Positions 8,463-17,851 of a stretch of 64,000 bases of DNA are shown here, piece after piece. Position 1 is the first letter of the stretch, and each line of letters starts with the position of its first letter. The DNA is from Nitrospiraceae bacterium. Its GTDB lineage: Bacteria; Nitrospirota; Nitrospiria; Nitrospirales; UBA2166. The notes under the pieces are model-generated. The model saw only the letters and a list, made by a program, of their open reading frames with translations. It was not told where the DNA came from and ran no database searches. Location: positions 7,061 through 71,060 of the forward strand of contig PBSN01000002.1 in the NCBI GenBank assembly GCA_002726235.1, read 5' to 3'. A program made the translations under genes and the position numbers.

Positions 8463-9494
8463 ATGTTCATTGACCAAGCAAAAATTTTTGCCAAAGCCGG
8501 GGAGGGAGGGAACGGCTGTTCCTCTTTCAGACGGGAAAAATATGTCCCATTTGGTGGACCTGATGGGGGAGACGGAGGCAAAGGGGCAAGCATCATTGTT
8601 GAAGCGAGTCACCATTTAACCACCCTGATCGATTTTCGCTACCGACAGCACTATACCGCCAAACGCGGTGGACACGGCGAAGGGAACAACAGACACGGCA
8701 AGAATGCTTCAGATGTCATCGTTCGAGTCCCGATTGGAACGATCATCCGAGACATCGAAGAAGACGTTCAACTCGCGGACCTAACCGAAGAAGGCGCAAC
8801 CGCAGTCGTTGCCCACGGCGGAAAAGGTGGAAGAGGCAACGGCAAACTCGCCACCTCAACTAATCAATCGCCGACCCGCGCCACTCCGGGAACACCCGGT
8901 GAAGCCCGCTGGTTACACCTAGAGCTAAAACTTCTCGCTGACATTGGATTAGTCGGATTTCCAAATGCCGGAAAATCATCATTGATCGCGGCGCTATCTG
9001 CCGCAAAACCCAAAATCGCCGATTATCCATTCACCACCCTCGCCCCACAACTCGGGATGGTATCATGGGGTGACGAACAACACTTCGTCCTTGCTGATAT
9101 TCCAGGAATTATCAAAGGTGCACATGCGGGAAAAGGACTTGGAATCCAATTCCTCCGCCATATCGAACGGACAAACTTTCTCCTCCTTCTTATTGACATC
9201 GGAGAATTTGAGCCAGATGATGCTGTCGAAATGTTCAACGCCCTCAGAAACGAGCTGCGATTCTATGCGGAAGGCCATTTTCAGCTCGACCGCAAACCAT
9301 TCGCAGTTGTCGGAACAAAGCTTGACCTACGAGGAGATGATTCTCGGCTCAATCAGCTTCAATCGTTTTGTGTCAATCAACGCATCCCATTCTTCACCGT
9401 TTCGTCCGCAACCATGGAAGGATTAACCCCACTCATTCAATATGTGGGCACCCAGCTCACAACGCTTCGAGAACAATGCGTCACGCAATCTTAA
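8463..9494 (+). CDS. obgE: Obg family GTPase ObgE/CgtA
   Basis: A 343-residue GTPase for late 50S assembly and stress control. The glycine-rich Obg fold fills residues 1-160 (GEGGNG, GGPDGGDGG), followed by the G domain with P-loop GFPNAGKSS at about 163, the DIPGI switch region, and a TKLD motif. The internal ATG at 8463 is preferred over the frame's first ATG at 8421 because Obg proteins begin at MFIDQAKI. Its last 19 bases overlap proB, so the two are translationally linked. No OCT-like C-terminal extension is present. Confidence 0.96.
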   Translation: MFIDQAKIFAKAGEGGNGCSSFRREKYVPFGGPDGGDGGKGASIIVEASHHLTTLIDFRYRQHYTAKRGGHGEGNNRHGKNASDVIVRVPIGTIIRDIEEDVQLADLTEEGATAVVAHGGKGGRGNGKLATSTNQSPTRATPGTPGEARWLHLELKLLADIGLVGFPNAGKSSLIAALSAAKPKIADYPFTTLAPQLGMVSWGDEQHFVLADIPGIIKGAHAGKGLGIQFLRHIERTNFLLLLIDIGEFEPDDAVEMFNALRNELRFYAEGHFQLDRKPFAVVGTKLDLRGDDSRLNQLQSFCVNQRIPFFTVSSATMEGLTPLIQYVGTQLTTLREQCVTQS

Positions 9495-10597
9495 ATGGCT
9501 GCAAGCGAATTGTGGTCAAGGTTGGGAGCCATGTGCTGGCTGTCCAAAAAACCGGGCTCAACGCCCAAGCACTCAAACGAATTGCAAAGAACGTCCTTGA
9601 GGCGAAGGAATTGGGATACGAAGTCGTCATGGTCTCCTCTGGAGCCATCGTATCCGGCATCCAGAAACTCGGCCTCGCACCACGATTAACCAGCCTGCCA
9701 CTCAAACAGGCCGCCGCCGCAGTTGGTCAAGGAAACCTCATCCGTGCGTATGACCATGCCTTCGGAGCCGCAGGACAACAGGTGGCCCAAATTCTCCTGA
9801 CCAACGATGCCATGACGGATCGCAAGCGATTTCTAAATGCACGCCACACCATTACTGCCTTGCTCAAACTAGGGGTAATCCCGATTGTGAACGAAAACGA
9901 CACTGTCTCGGTCGATGAGATCAAATTCGGCGACAATGATACTCTAGCCGGAATGGTGGCGAATCTCATCGATGCCCAACTGCTCATCATTCTCTCGGAT
10001 GTGGACGGGCTTTTTTCAGACGACCCTCGTCGTAATCCCAAGGCATTACTCATTCCAACTGTGCATAAAGTGACCGCTGAAATCGAAAAACTCGCGACAG
10101 GTGCAGCAAGTGTCGAAGGCACCGGTGGCATGGCCTCAAAAGTCGAAGCGGCAAAACGAATGTCAGTGTCCGGAATTCCAACCGTAATTATCAACGGAAA
10201 ACATGCGGGATCAATGTCCGATGTATTGGCCGGCAAAGAGATAGGAACCGTGTTTCTTCCGCAAAGAATCCATCGTGCAAACCGCAAACATTGGATCGCC
10301 TTTATCCGTCGAACAAAAGGGCAGCTTACTCTCGATGATGGCGCGACAAAAGCGGTGCTTCAAGGTGGTAAAAGCCTCCTTCCTGCAGGTGTGGCCGCTA
10401 TCAACGGTGATTTTTCCCATGGAGATGCCGTCGGTTGCGTGGATAAGGAAGGGCACGAAATCGCCAGAGGCCTTGTGAATTATTCTTCAAGCGCTCTTGC
10501 GCAGGTTAAGGGTTTGAAAACTGGCGAAATAAAGCAGGTATTAGGTTATAAAGATTACGATGAGGTGATTCATCGCGACAATATGGTGATTATGTAA
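9476..10597 (+). CDS. proB: Glutamate 5-kinase
   Basis: Phosphorylates glutamate to glutamyl-5-phosphate, the first step of proline synthesis. The 373-residue product has an amino-acid-kinase domain (KVGSHVLA near residue 15, SSGAI, NENDTV, SDVDGL) and a C-terminal PUA domain (about 280-365), the usual two-domain build. The start at ATG 9476 gives the family N-terminus; the longer frame would run deep into obgE. It overlaps obgE by 19 bases and precedes proA by about 165 bases. Confidence 0.96.
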   Translation: MRHAILNGCKRIVVKVGSHVLAVQKTGLNAQALKRIAKNVLEAKELGYEVVMVSSGAIVSGIQKLGLAPRLTSLPLKQAAAAVGQGNLIRAYDHAFGAAGQQVAQILLTNDAMTDRKRFLNARHTITALLKLGVIPIVNENDTVSVDEIKFGDNDTLAGMVANLIDAQLLIILSDVDGLFSDDPRRNPKALLIPTVHKVTAEIEKLATGAASVEGTGGMASKVEAAKRMSVSGIPTVIINGKHAGSMSDVLAGKEIGTVFLPQRIHRANRKHWIAFIRRTKGQLTLDDGATKAVLQGGKSLLPAGVAAINGDFSHGDAVGCVDKEGHEIARGLVNYSSSALAQVKGLKTGEIKQVLGYKDYDEVIHRDNMVIM

Positions 10598-10762
10598 TTG
10601 AGGCTGTTCCAATGGACAGTCAACCTTACAAAGCAAGGAACTCGACCAAGCGTACTATTTATCGTATAGAGCAGATGGCGACACTAGGGAATCAGACTTG
10701 GCAAAGACACTCTGGTAATAGCTTTTGCGAAAGAGATGAACGCAAAATATAGCGAGGAACAT

Positions 10763-12013
10763 ATGGAAATTCGACAGTGGGTAATTGAACGAACGCGTCA
10801 AGCAAAACACGCTTCCCGTCCTCTCTCTCTTCTTTCAACAGAAGTAAAAAATAAGGCATTGGAAGCCATGGCTAACGCAATCAAGGCTAACGAGGCCACA
10901 ATTGTTGAGGCCAATCGCAAGGATCTCGACGCTGCCACACAGCTAAGCAGGGCCATGGTGGACCGACTCACCCTCACACCAAAACGCATTGCCGACATGC
11001 AAACAGGCTTGCACGATGTTGCGGCACTTCCCGATCCAATCGGAAGCAATGGCGGCATGTGGAAACGTCCTAACGGATTGAAAATTGGACGAGTTCGTGT
11101 GCCAATTGGAGTAATTGGAATCATTTATGAATCCAGACCGAACGTCACTGCCGATACCGTTGGACTGTGTCTGAAATCTGGAAACGCCGTCGTTCTGCGA
11201 GGCGGCTCGGAGGCAATTCACTCCAACACCGCCATCGCAAACATACTCACCAAAGCTGCTCAAGATGTTGGAATTCCCGAAGGAGCAATTATCTTTCTCG
11301 AAAATCCCGATCGCCAAGCGGTGACCGAAATGCTGTCACTCACAGAATATATTGACTTGATTATCCCACGCGGCGGAGAAGGATTGATGCAAGCGGTAAC
11401 CTCGCAGTCAAAAATCCCTGTGATCAAGCATGACAAGGGGGTCTGTCACATCTATGTCGATCGCGATGCCGATATACAGATGGCACAAGAGGTGTGTTTC
11501 AACGCCAAAGTCCAACGTCCGGGCACCTGCAACGCAATGGAAGCTCTCCTCGTTCATGAACACGTCGCACCAACATTTCTTCCCTCCATTGGGAAGAAGC
11601 TACACGAGGCTGGGATAAAAATCAGGGGCTGCCCTAAGACAGTCTCCTTGATTCCAAACGCCACACGAGCAATCGACAACGACTGGGGCCGAGAATTTCT
11701 TGACCTTATTCTCGCTGTGAAAATCGTCGCCGATATGGACGCTGCGATGGAACATATCGTGAACTACGGATCATCACATACGGAATCCATCATCACAAAG
11801 AACAAGGCAACAGCACAACGCTTCTTAAAAGAAGTCGATGCCAGCGCTGTCATGGTGAACGCATCAACGCGATTCAACGACGGATTTCAGTTTGGATTAG
11901 GCGCAGAAATGGGTATCAGCACGACACGCATTCACGCACGCGGGCCCATGGGTCTGGAAGAACTTACCTGCCAGAAATTCATCGTCCTCGGCAATGGTCA
12001 GGTAAGGGAGTAA
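10763..12013 (+). CDS. proA: Gamma-glutamyl phosphate reductase
   Basis: Reduces glutamyl-5-phosphate with NADPH to the semialdehyde that cyclises toward proline. The 416-residue protein is the normal length and carries ESRPNVT, the PRGGEGLM segment, the catalytic cysteine in VQRPGTCNAMEALLVH, and the closing HARGPMGLEELT motif. ATG 10763 is chosen because GCGAGGA precedes it and it matches the family length; an ATG nine codons upstream is also in frame. It follows proB and together they channel the labile acyl phosphate. Confidence 0.96.
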   Translation: MEIRQWVIERTRQAKHASRPLSLLSTEVKNKALEAMANAIKANEATIVEANRKDLDAATQLSRAMVDRLTLTPKRIADMQTGLHDVAALPDPIGSNGGMWKRPNGLKIGRVRVPIGVIGIIYESRPNVTADTVGLCLKSGNAVVLRGGSEAIHSNTAIANILTKAAQDVGIPEGAIIFLENPDRQAVTEMLSLTEYIDLIIPRGGEGLMQAVTSQSKIPVIKHDKGVCHIYVDRDADIQMAQEVCFNAKVQRPGTCNAMEALLVHEHVAPTFLPSIGKKLHEAGIKIRGCPKTVSLIPNATRAIDNDWGREFLDLILAVKIVADMDAAMEHIVNYGSSHTESIITKNKATAQRFLKEVDASAVMVNASTRFNDGFQFGLGAEMGISTTRIHARGPMGLEELTCQKFIVLGNGQVRE

Positions 12014-12499
12014 GGCAGCGTCGTATTTATCTATGATTTTAAGAAAGCGTACACTACGTACCCCCCCAACATTCGAAGCAGGAACATAATCCGTGTAATC
12101 TTCTCTCAAGCTTGACACAACTTTTCATACTGCACAGCATATAGTAAATTTATCGGATGATTTGAACTTTGGCCAATACACCTAACCGTCAGCTCTTTGA
12201 GAATGGTCCATCCAGAAAGTTTTGGGAAATGAATGAGTGAAGTAAGCCAAGACCTGTGCGCTGCCATTGCAAATTACATCCAAGCACATTAACTGCGATG
12301 CGAAGCAAGAAACACGCCGTGACACCCAAGACAACGTTACAGCTTGGGCATTTTTAGGCCATTAGGATACAGTTCTAAGTGAATTTCCAGTCACGATATG
12401 ATTTACTCCTCACCGAGCGCGATCTAGGCGCACTCATCAAGCTAAAGTCAAATCCACTATCCCGAGAGACATGCAACACAGCTTCACCAAACTGACATC
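12014..12499. other. Gene-free gap of about 490 bases
   Basis: No coding frame, tRNA or clear terminator is visible between proA and nadD. A run of seven C at 12061-12067 is the only notable feature. A promoter for nadD-rsfS probably lies in the last 150 bases but no convincing -35/-10 pair stands out. Confidence 0.5.
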
Positions 12500-13204
12500 A
12501 TGAACCTCGGCTTATTTGGTGGAACATTCGACCCCATTCATGCAGGACATCTTGCGATCACGCAAGAAATCGTTGATCGTGTGCTCTGCGATCAGATTCT
12601 TTTCATTCCTGCTGGTTTGCCGCCCCACCGAGAAAACTCTACTGTTACTGCAATTGAGCATCGACGCGAAATGGTACGTCTTGCAATCGCGTGCATCCCC
12701 TCGTTCTTGCTTTCAGACATTGAAATAGACGGTCCATCATATTCGTATCATACAGTTGAAACGATACGGGAGATGCATGACGATGACACCAATCTCTCCT
12801 TCATCATCGGCCTCGATAATCTCTTTGCCCTTCCACATTGGAGAGAACCCCAACGCATCCTCAAGGTTTGCAACCTGATCGTCGTTTCACGTCCAGGATG
12901 GAAATTTGAGTCTATTGTGGAACCACCGCACAAGGAATTTCTTGGGATAGACATTGAACCAGAAGGCCTTAAAGCTCTGGATGCCGGAATTTGCAATACA
13001 CTCGTCATCTCCCCGAATCAGCGAACTAATCACTCACGATCCATAACCCTTCTTCGAGTCCATACCACCGATGTTTCGTCAAGCAAAATCCGCGAGGCTA
13101 TAGCGCAAAAACAAGAAACTCAGACTCTATTGCCCGCCCCTGTTAAATCTTATATACTCAATTCCAGACTCTACACTACGGAGCATATTCACTCTGAATC
13201 CTAG
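12500..13204 (+). CDS. nadD: Nicotinate-mononucleotide adenylyltransferase
   Basis: Adenylates nicotinate mononucleotide in NAD synthesis. The 234-residue protein opens with the nucleotidyltransferase signature GGTFDPIHAGHLA (residues 7-19), has the FIIGLDNL segment, and ends the fold with the SSSKIREAI motif corresponding to the ISST-x-IR signature. It is slightly longer than the E. coli enzyme (213). Its stop codon overlaps the probable start of rsfS, the usual neighbour. Confidence 0.95.
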   Translation: MNLGLFGGTFDPIHAGHLAITQEIVDRVLCDQILFIPAGLPPHRENSTVTAIEHRREMVRLAIACIPSFLLSDIEIDGPSYSYHTVETIREMHDDDTNLSFIIGLDNLFALPHWREPQRILKVCNLIVVSRPGWKFESIVEPPHKEFLGIDIEPEGLKALDAGICNTLVISPNQRTNHSRSITLLRVHTTDVSSSKIREAIAQKQETQTLLPAPVKSYILNSRLYTTEHIHSES

Positions 13205-13574
13205 ATCCAAAGCCCTCGAAGCAGCGCAGGCTGCCATCGAAACAAAGGCGAGAGATATTGTCATTTTTGAGGTCGGAGAACTGACAACCATTGCCGACTA
13301 CATGGTAATCTGCTCCGCACAGTCTCATCGCCAAGTGCAAGCCGTGATGCGCCACGTAGAGAATCGACTAAAGAACCTTAAGACACTTCCACAGAGCATT
13401 GAAGGGACAGAAGCTGCTGTCTGGATTCTCATGGACTATGGCGACATCATGGTCCACATTTTCACCAATGATATTCGGGAATACTATGGCCTCGACTCCG
13501 TATGGGGTGATGCACCTAGTCAAGTCTTTGAAAATGAACCATCGACCATGGCCGCAGGCCGTACCATGGGATAA
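13194..13574 (+). CDS. rsfS: Ribosomal silencing factor RsfS, non-ATG start
   Basis: Binds L14 and blocks subunit joining under starvation. The conserved domain is read continuously from 13203 (SKALEAAQAA, DIVIFEV, IADYMVICSA, WILMDYGDIMVHIF, REYYGLDSVW), but the first ATG in frame, at 13302, would remove about a third of the domain. The frame is open back to a TAG at 13101. A CTG at 13194, ten bases after GGAG, gives a 126-residue protein of normal length and overlaps nadD by 11 bases. That start is inference; other rare starts are possible. Confidence 0.88.
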   Translation: MNPRSKALEAAQAAIETKARDIVIFEVGELTTIADYMVICSAQSHRQVQAVMRHVENRLKNLKTLPQSIEGTEAAVWILMDYGDIMVHIFTNDIREYYGLDSVWGDAPSQVFENEPSTMAAGRTMG

Positions 13575-13630
13575 CGCCAACGACTTCTGATCCGTGATCG
13601 TTACTTCTAACCCAGAGAAAATCTCACCTC

Positions 13631-14617
13631 ATGCTCCAAGACCACACGCTTCAATTTGAGAAATACTCGTCTATGGCGCTTCGCGGTGACGTCCTCACCC
13701 GTGAAGAATGTCGAGAGATCCTCACAACTCCGAATAGCGAAATCCTTGCTCTCCTCAGCGCCGCCTATGAGGTGAGAAAACAATTCGCCGGAAATGCCGT
13801 TCAAGTGCAAATGCTGACCAACGCCAAAAGCGGAGCGTGCATCGAAGATTGCCAGTACTGTTCACAATCGTCTATTTCTACTGCCGATATCGAGCATTAC
13901 GGTCTGTTGCCCGAGGACAGCCTCGTTGAGGCTGCACATCGCGCTGCCGAGTCCAAGGCCGTCAGGTACTGTATTGTCACCAGCGGCCGCGGGCCACTCG
14001 ATCGCGAAGTGGACCTTATCGGGAAGGCAGTGAGTCGCATCAAGCGCGAGCTTCCATTGCAAGTCTGCTGTTCCCTCGGTTTGCTCACGGAACCCCAAGC
14101 CTGTCGCTTAAAAGAGGCAGGGGTGGACCGAATTAACCACAACCTCAATACCAGTGAGCGATATCACGCCGATATCTGTGAAACACACACATTCCGCGAT
14201 CGCATTGATACCATCATCAATGCCAAGAAAGCCGGACTTGAAATCTGTTCAGGTGGAATCATCGGAATGGGTGAGAACGATGAAGATATCATCGATCTTG
14301 CACTGGCCCTTCGTGATGTCGGCCCCAATTCAATTCCGATCAACTTTCTTCACCCTATTGAGGGCACGCCATTGACGAGCTGTAACACCCTCACGCCACA
14401 ACGATGTCTGAAGGTGTTATGTCTGTTCCGTTTTTTGCATCCTCGCAAGGAGATTCGAGCCGCTGGAGGGAGGGAGTATAATTTTCGTTCGCTCCAACCA
14501 CTCGCACTGTTCGTAGCAGACTCCCTGTTCGTTGACGGCTACTTGACGACTCCAGGACAGCCACCCAATGAGGTCTGGCAGATGATCGATGATCTTGGGT
14601 TTACCATCGCTAAATAA
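13631..14617 (+). CDS. bioB: Biotin synthase
   Basis: A radical-SAM enzyme that inserts sulfur into dethiobiotin. The 328-residue protein has the CxxxCxxC cluster motif at Cys70-Cys74-Cys77 (GACIEDCQYCSQ), the second-cluster region, and the conserved IPINFLHPIEGTPL and AAGGREYNF stretches. ATG 13631 follows rsfS by 56 bases. No other biotin gene lies beside it, so dethiobiotin is made elsewhere. No BirA operator was recognised ahead of it. Confidence 0.96.
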   Translation: MLQDHTLQFEKYSSMALRGDVLTREECREILTTPNSEILALLSAAYEVRKQFAGNAVQVQMLTNAKSGACIEDCQYCSQSSISTADIEHYGLLPEDSLVEAAHRAAESKAVRYCIVTSGRGPLDREVDLIGKAVSRIKRELPLQVCCSLGLLTEPQACRLKEAGVDRINHNLNTSERYHADICETHTFRDRIDTIINAKKAGLEICSGGIIGMGENDEDIIDLALALRDVGPNSIPINFLHPIEGTPLTSCNTLTPQRCLKVLCLFRFLHPRKEIRAAGGREYNFRSLQPLALFVADSLFVDGYLTTPGQPPNEVWQMIDDLGFTIAK

Positions 14618-14725
14618 TTGCACATCGGTCATATTTCATTTCCACGACTTTCCCAAACACCATCCCACACTATATTCCAAGTCTGCCTCTACCAAAGATC
14701 AACTGAGGTCATAGAGAAATAGCAT

Positions 14726-17035
14726 ATGCCTCTTCATAAATCGAAACAACGCACACGAACAGGACTCCCTCTTTGGGTTAAACTCCTGCTCGCCATGCTC
14801 TTCGCCAGCACCCTTGGAGTCATCGGCGTCAGTGGAATCGTGTGGAATTTATCTCTAGACCTTCCTGACGTCGAAGCGCTCCACTCACATCAACCAAGCT
14901 TGGTCACGCATGTTTATGCGGATGACGGGAGGCCCATCGGACAGTTTTCTGTCGAGCGTCGAATTCTTACGCCATTAGACAAGATGCCGAGAGAACTCCT
15001 GCAGGCCGTCATTGCAGTCGAAGATGCTCGATTCAGGGAGCATGGGGGAGTGGATATTTTTGGAATCGTTCGGGCAGTTGTGACAAACCTCGAAGCCCTT
15101 CGAATTCGACAAGGGGCTAGTACCATCACGCAACAACTTGCACGATCCGTATTTTTGACCCCGAAACGCAGTTACACGAGAAAAATTAAAGAGGCAATTC
15201 TTGCCGTTCGCATGGAAAAAACGCTGTCGAAAGATAAGATTTTAGAACTCTACTTAAACCAGATCTATTTTGGCCATGGCGCGTATGGCGTCGCCGCAGC
15301 TGCAAAAACATATTTTTCAAAAAACATCTCAACGCTTTCGGTGGCAGAGTCAGCATTTATCGCAGGGCTCCCAAAAGCCCCGACGTTGTATTCACCATTC
15401 CGATATCCTGAACGTTCCCAGCGACGACTCCGCCACGTTCTAAAACGGCTTCACGATGAGGGATTCATTACCGGAGCCCAGCACGAAGAGGCAATCTCAA
15501 CACCATTGAAATACCAGCGAGAGCAGGAAAACACAATTGCTCCCTACTTCGTCGATGCGGTTCGCCAACACCTTCTCAGCACATATGGCGAAAGCATGCT
15601 CTACAAGGGAGGACTCCATGTTAAGACTACGTTGAATATCGATGACTATCAGGAAGCGGCCCGCGCAGTACGAAACGGCCTTCGCACGCTCGACAAACAG
15701 CAGGGATATCGAGGCCCTCTGAATCCGGAACAGGCCAATGGGTTTGAAGCCTCGCAGGACGGCATCCTGCAGGCAGTGGTCAACAAAGTTGATGCAGAGT
15801 CAGCCGTAGTCACTGCGGGAAACCTCACCGGAACCATTGCGCTCAAAGACATGCTCTGGGCGGCTCGCCGCCTCATTGGCCCAGACGTCAATGAGGATAT
15901 TGTCGTGTTGAAATCCCCAACGGCGGACCAGATTCTCAGCGCCGGAGACACTGTCGAGGTTATGGTCAAGACATCACGCACCGGGATCACGAGGTTTGCC
16001 TTGGAGCAAACCCCGCTTGTCCAAGGGGCACTCATGGCCATCAATCCAAAAACTGGAGCCATTCGCGCCATGGTCGGCGGTTATGACTTTAACCGTAGCG
16101 AATACAATCGGGCTACGTCTGCCAAACGGCAACCCGGATCAGCATTCAAACCCATTATTTATACCGCGGCACTACAGGCAGGTATGACACCCGCAACCAT
16201 TTTGATTGATTCTCCGGTAGTCTTTCAGAAATGGAAGCCAGAAAATTATGAGAGAAAATTCTATGGGCCCGTCACACTTCGTGATGCGCTCATTCATTCA
16301 CGAAATGTGGCAACGATAAAACTGCTAGAAAAAATCGGCTTTCGCCGCGTTCATGCACTCGCCGAATCCCTTGGCATTACCAGAATGCTAGACGTGGACC
16401 TCTCACTTGCCCTCGGATCATCGATCCTGACATTACAGGAACTAACGAACGCATATGGAGTGTTCGCCAACCAAGGCGTTCACCTGAGCCCGTATTCTAT
16501 AGAGTCTGTTCGCGATTCAGCTGGCGTGGTACTTGAGCAGCACGAACATCATCCTCAACCCGTGCTGTCGCCCGAAACGACATATCTCATAACCACTATT
16601 CTTGAAGATGTCATTCAGCACGGCACAGGAAGCCGGGCAAAAGTAATTTCCTATCCTGTGGCTGGCAAGACCGGAACAACCAACGATTTCACTGATGGCT
16701 GGTTCATGGGCTATTCCCCACATACGGTGACTGGAGTCTGGGTGGGATTCGATAGGATTAAGTCATTGGGCGACAAGATATCAGGGGCTCGCTCGGCTCT
16801 TCCAATCTGGATCGACTTCATGAAAAACACCCCCCCCCTCTCTGACGAGAAACATTTTATCCCCCCAGACAATATCGTATTCGCCGAGATCGATCCCAAA
16901 ACAGGGTTTCTCGCCAAGCACGGTGCATCTGACACCAAACGAGAAGTCTTCGTGCGCGGATCCGAACCCATCGAACATACCCCTCAGCAAGTCAATACAC
17001 GAGATTTCTTCAACCTCGATCACGCGACCCCTTAG
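14726..17035 (+). CDS. mrcA: Penicillin-binding protein 1A, bifunctional
   Basis: A class A PBP that polymerises and crosslinks peptidoglycan in the periplasm. Of 769 residues, one N-terminal membrane anchor spans about 17-40. The GT51 domain follows with EDARFREHGG and the QGASTITQQLAR motif, then the transpeptidase with catalytic Ser in SAFK at about 472, an SRN motif, and KTGTT at about 648. It lacks an obvious C-terminal extension. It ends 2 bases from the stop of convergent panB, so no terminator fits between. Confidence 0.95.
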   Translation: MPLHKSKQRTRTGLPLWVKLLLAMLFASTLGVIGVSGIVWNLSLDLPDVEALHSHQPSLVTHVYADDGRPIGQFSVERRILTPLDKMPRELLQAVIAVEDARFREHGGVDIFGIVRAVVTNLEALRIRQGASTITQQLARSVFLTPKRSYTRKIKEAILAVRMEKTLSKDKILELYLNQIYFGHGAYGVAAAAKTYFSKNISTLSVAESAFIAGLPKAPTLYSPFRYPERSQRRLRHVLKRLHDEGFITGAQHEEAISTPLKYQREQENTIAPYFVDAVRQHLLSTYGESMLYKGGLHVKTTLNIDDYQEAARAVRNGLRTLDKQQGYRGPLNPEQANGFEASQDGILQAVVNKVDAESAVVTAGNLTGTIALKDMLWAARRLIGPDVNEDIVVLKSPTADQILSAGDTVEVMVKTSRTGITRFALEQTPLVQGALMAINPKTGAIRAMVGGYDFNRSEYNRATSAKRQPGSAFKPIIYTAALQAGMTPATILIDSPVVFQKWKPENYERKFYGPVTLRDALIHSRNVATIKLLEKIGFRRVHALAESLGITRMLDVDLSLALGSSILTLQELTNAYGVFANQGVHLSPYSIESVRDSAGVVLEQHEHHPQPVLSPETTYLITTILEDVIQHGTGSRAKVISYPVAGKTGTTNDFTDGWFMGYSPHTVTGVWVGFDRIKSLGDKISGARSALPIWIDFMKNTPPLSDEKHFIPPDNIVFAEIDPKTGFLAKHGASDTKREVFVRGSEPIEHTPQQVNTRDFFNLDHATP

Positions 17036-17037
17036 GG

Positions 17038-17838
17038 TCAGTCATAACTCTCACGACCAGAAGGAAACTTTCCAGACTCAACATCCCTTCTGAATTGGCG
17101 GAGCGCTTTGATTGATGAAGTTTTGAGATGTGCGTACTGTTTCACGAACTTTGGAACAAAAACATCAAACAACCCGAGAAGATCATACAACACCAAGACC
17201 TGGCCATCACATGCGGCACCAGCTCCAATTCCAATCGTTGGAATAGCCACCGACGCAGCCACCTGCTCCGCAGCGTCAGCCGGTATCGCCTCTAATACCA
17301 CCGCAAATACGCCAGCGGATTCAACCGCTTTCGCATCCTCAATCAGCTGGTCCACAGCACTCTGTGACCTTGCTTGGATTCGATACCCTCCAAGCTGATG
17401 AACCGATTGCGGGGTCATACCGAGATGCGCCATAACGGGAATCCCGAACTCGACCATCGCACTCATTCGGTCAAGGACAACCACGCTGCCTTCGAGTTTA
17501 ACTGCCGCAGCCCCACATTGAAGAAATCGACCGGCATTCTGGATGGCATCATCAATGTTTCCCTGGTACGACAGAAACGGCATATCAGCAATCACAAGAC
17601 TTTTCTTTGCTACTGATGCCACCATTCTAGTGTGATAGAGCATCTCCTCCATCGTCACCGACAACGTATCCTCTTTCCCTTGCACCACCATGCCAAGCGA
17701 ATCTCCTACCAAGATCACATCGATTCCAGCTTCTTCAACAATGCGCGCGAAGGTGGCATCGTAGGCCGTCACCATCACAATTTTCTTCCCTTGTCGCTTG
17801 CGTTTCTGCAGATCAGTGATTGTCGTTCTGGGTTTCAT
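17038..17838 (-). CDS. panB: 3-methyl-2-oxobutanoate hydroxymethyltransferase
   Basis: Adds a hydroxymethyl group from methylene-tetrahydrofolate to ketoisovalerate for pantothenate. The 266-residue TIM-barrel protein carries VTAYDATFARI, the GDSLGMVVQG metal-site segment, KLEGS, GHLG-type MAHLGMTPQ and IGIGAGA. It is last in the run folD-metF-asnS-panB, 13 bases after asnS. FolD makes its one-carbon donor and MetF drains it, so the operon groups users of one pool. Confidence 0.96.
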   Translation of the reverse strand: MKPRTTITDLQKRKRQGKKIVMVTAYDATFARIVEEAGIDVILVGDSLGMVVQGKEDTLSVTMEEMLYHTRMVASVAKKSLVIADMPFLSYQGNIDDAIQNAGRFLQCGAAAVKLEGSVVVLDRMSAMVEFGIPVMAHLGMTPQSVHQLGGYRIQARSQSAVDQLIEDAKAVESAGVFAVVLEAIPADAAEQVAASVAIPTIGIGAGAACDGQVLVLYDLLGLFDVFVPKFVKQYAHLKTSSIKALRQFRRDVESGKFPSGRESYD

Positions 17839-17851
17839 CGCTTCAACCTTA

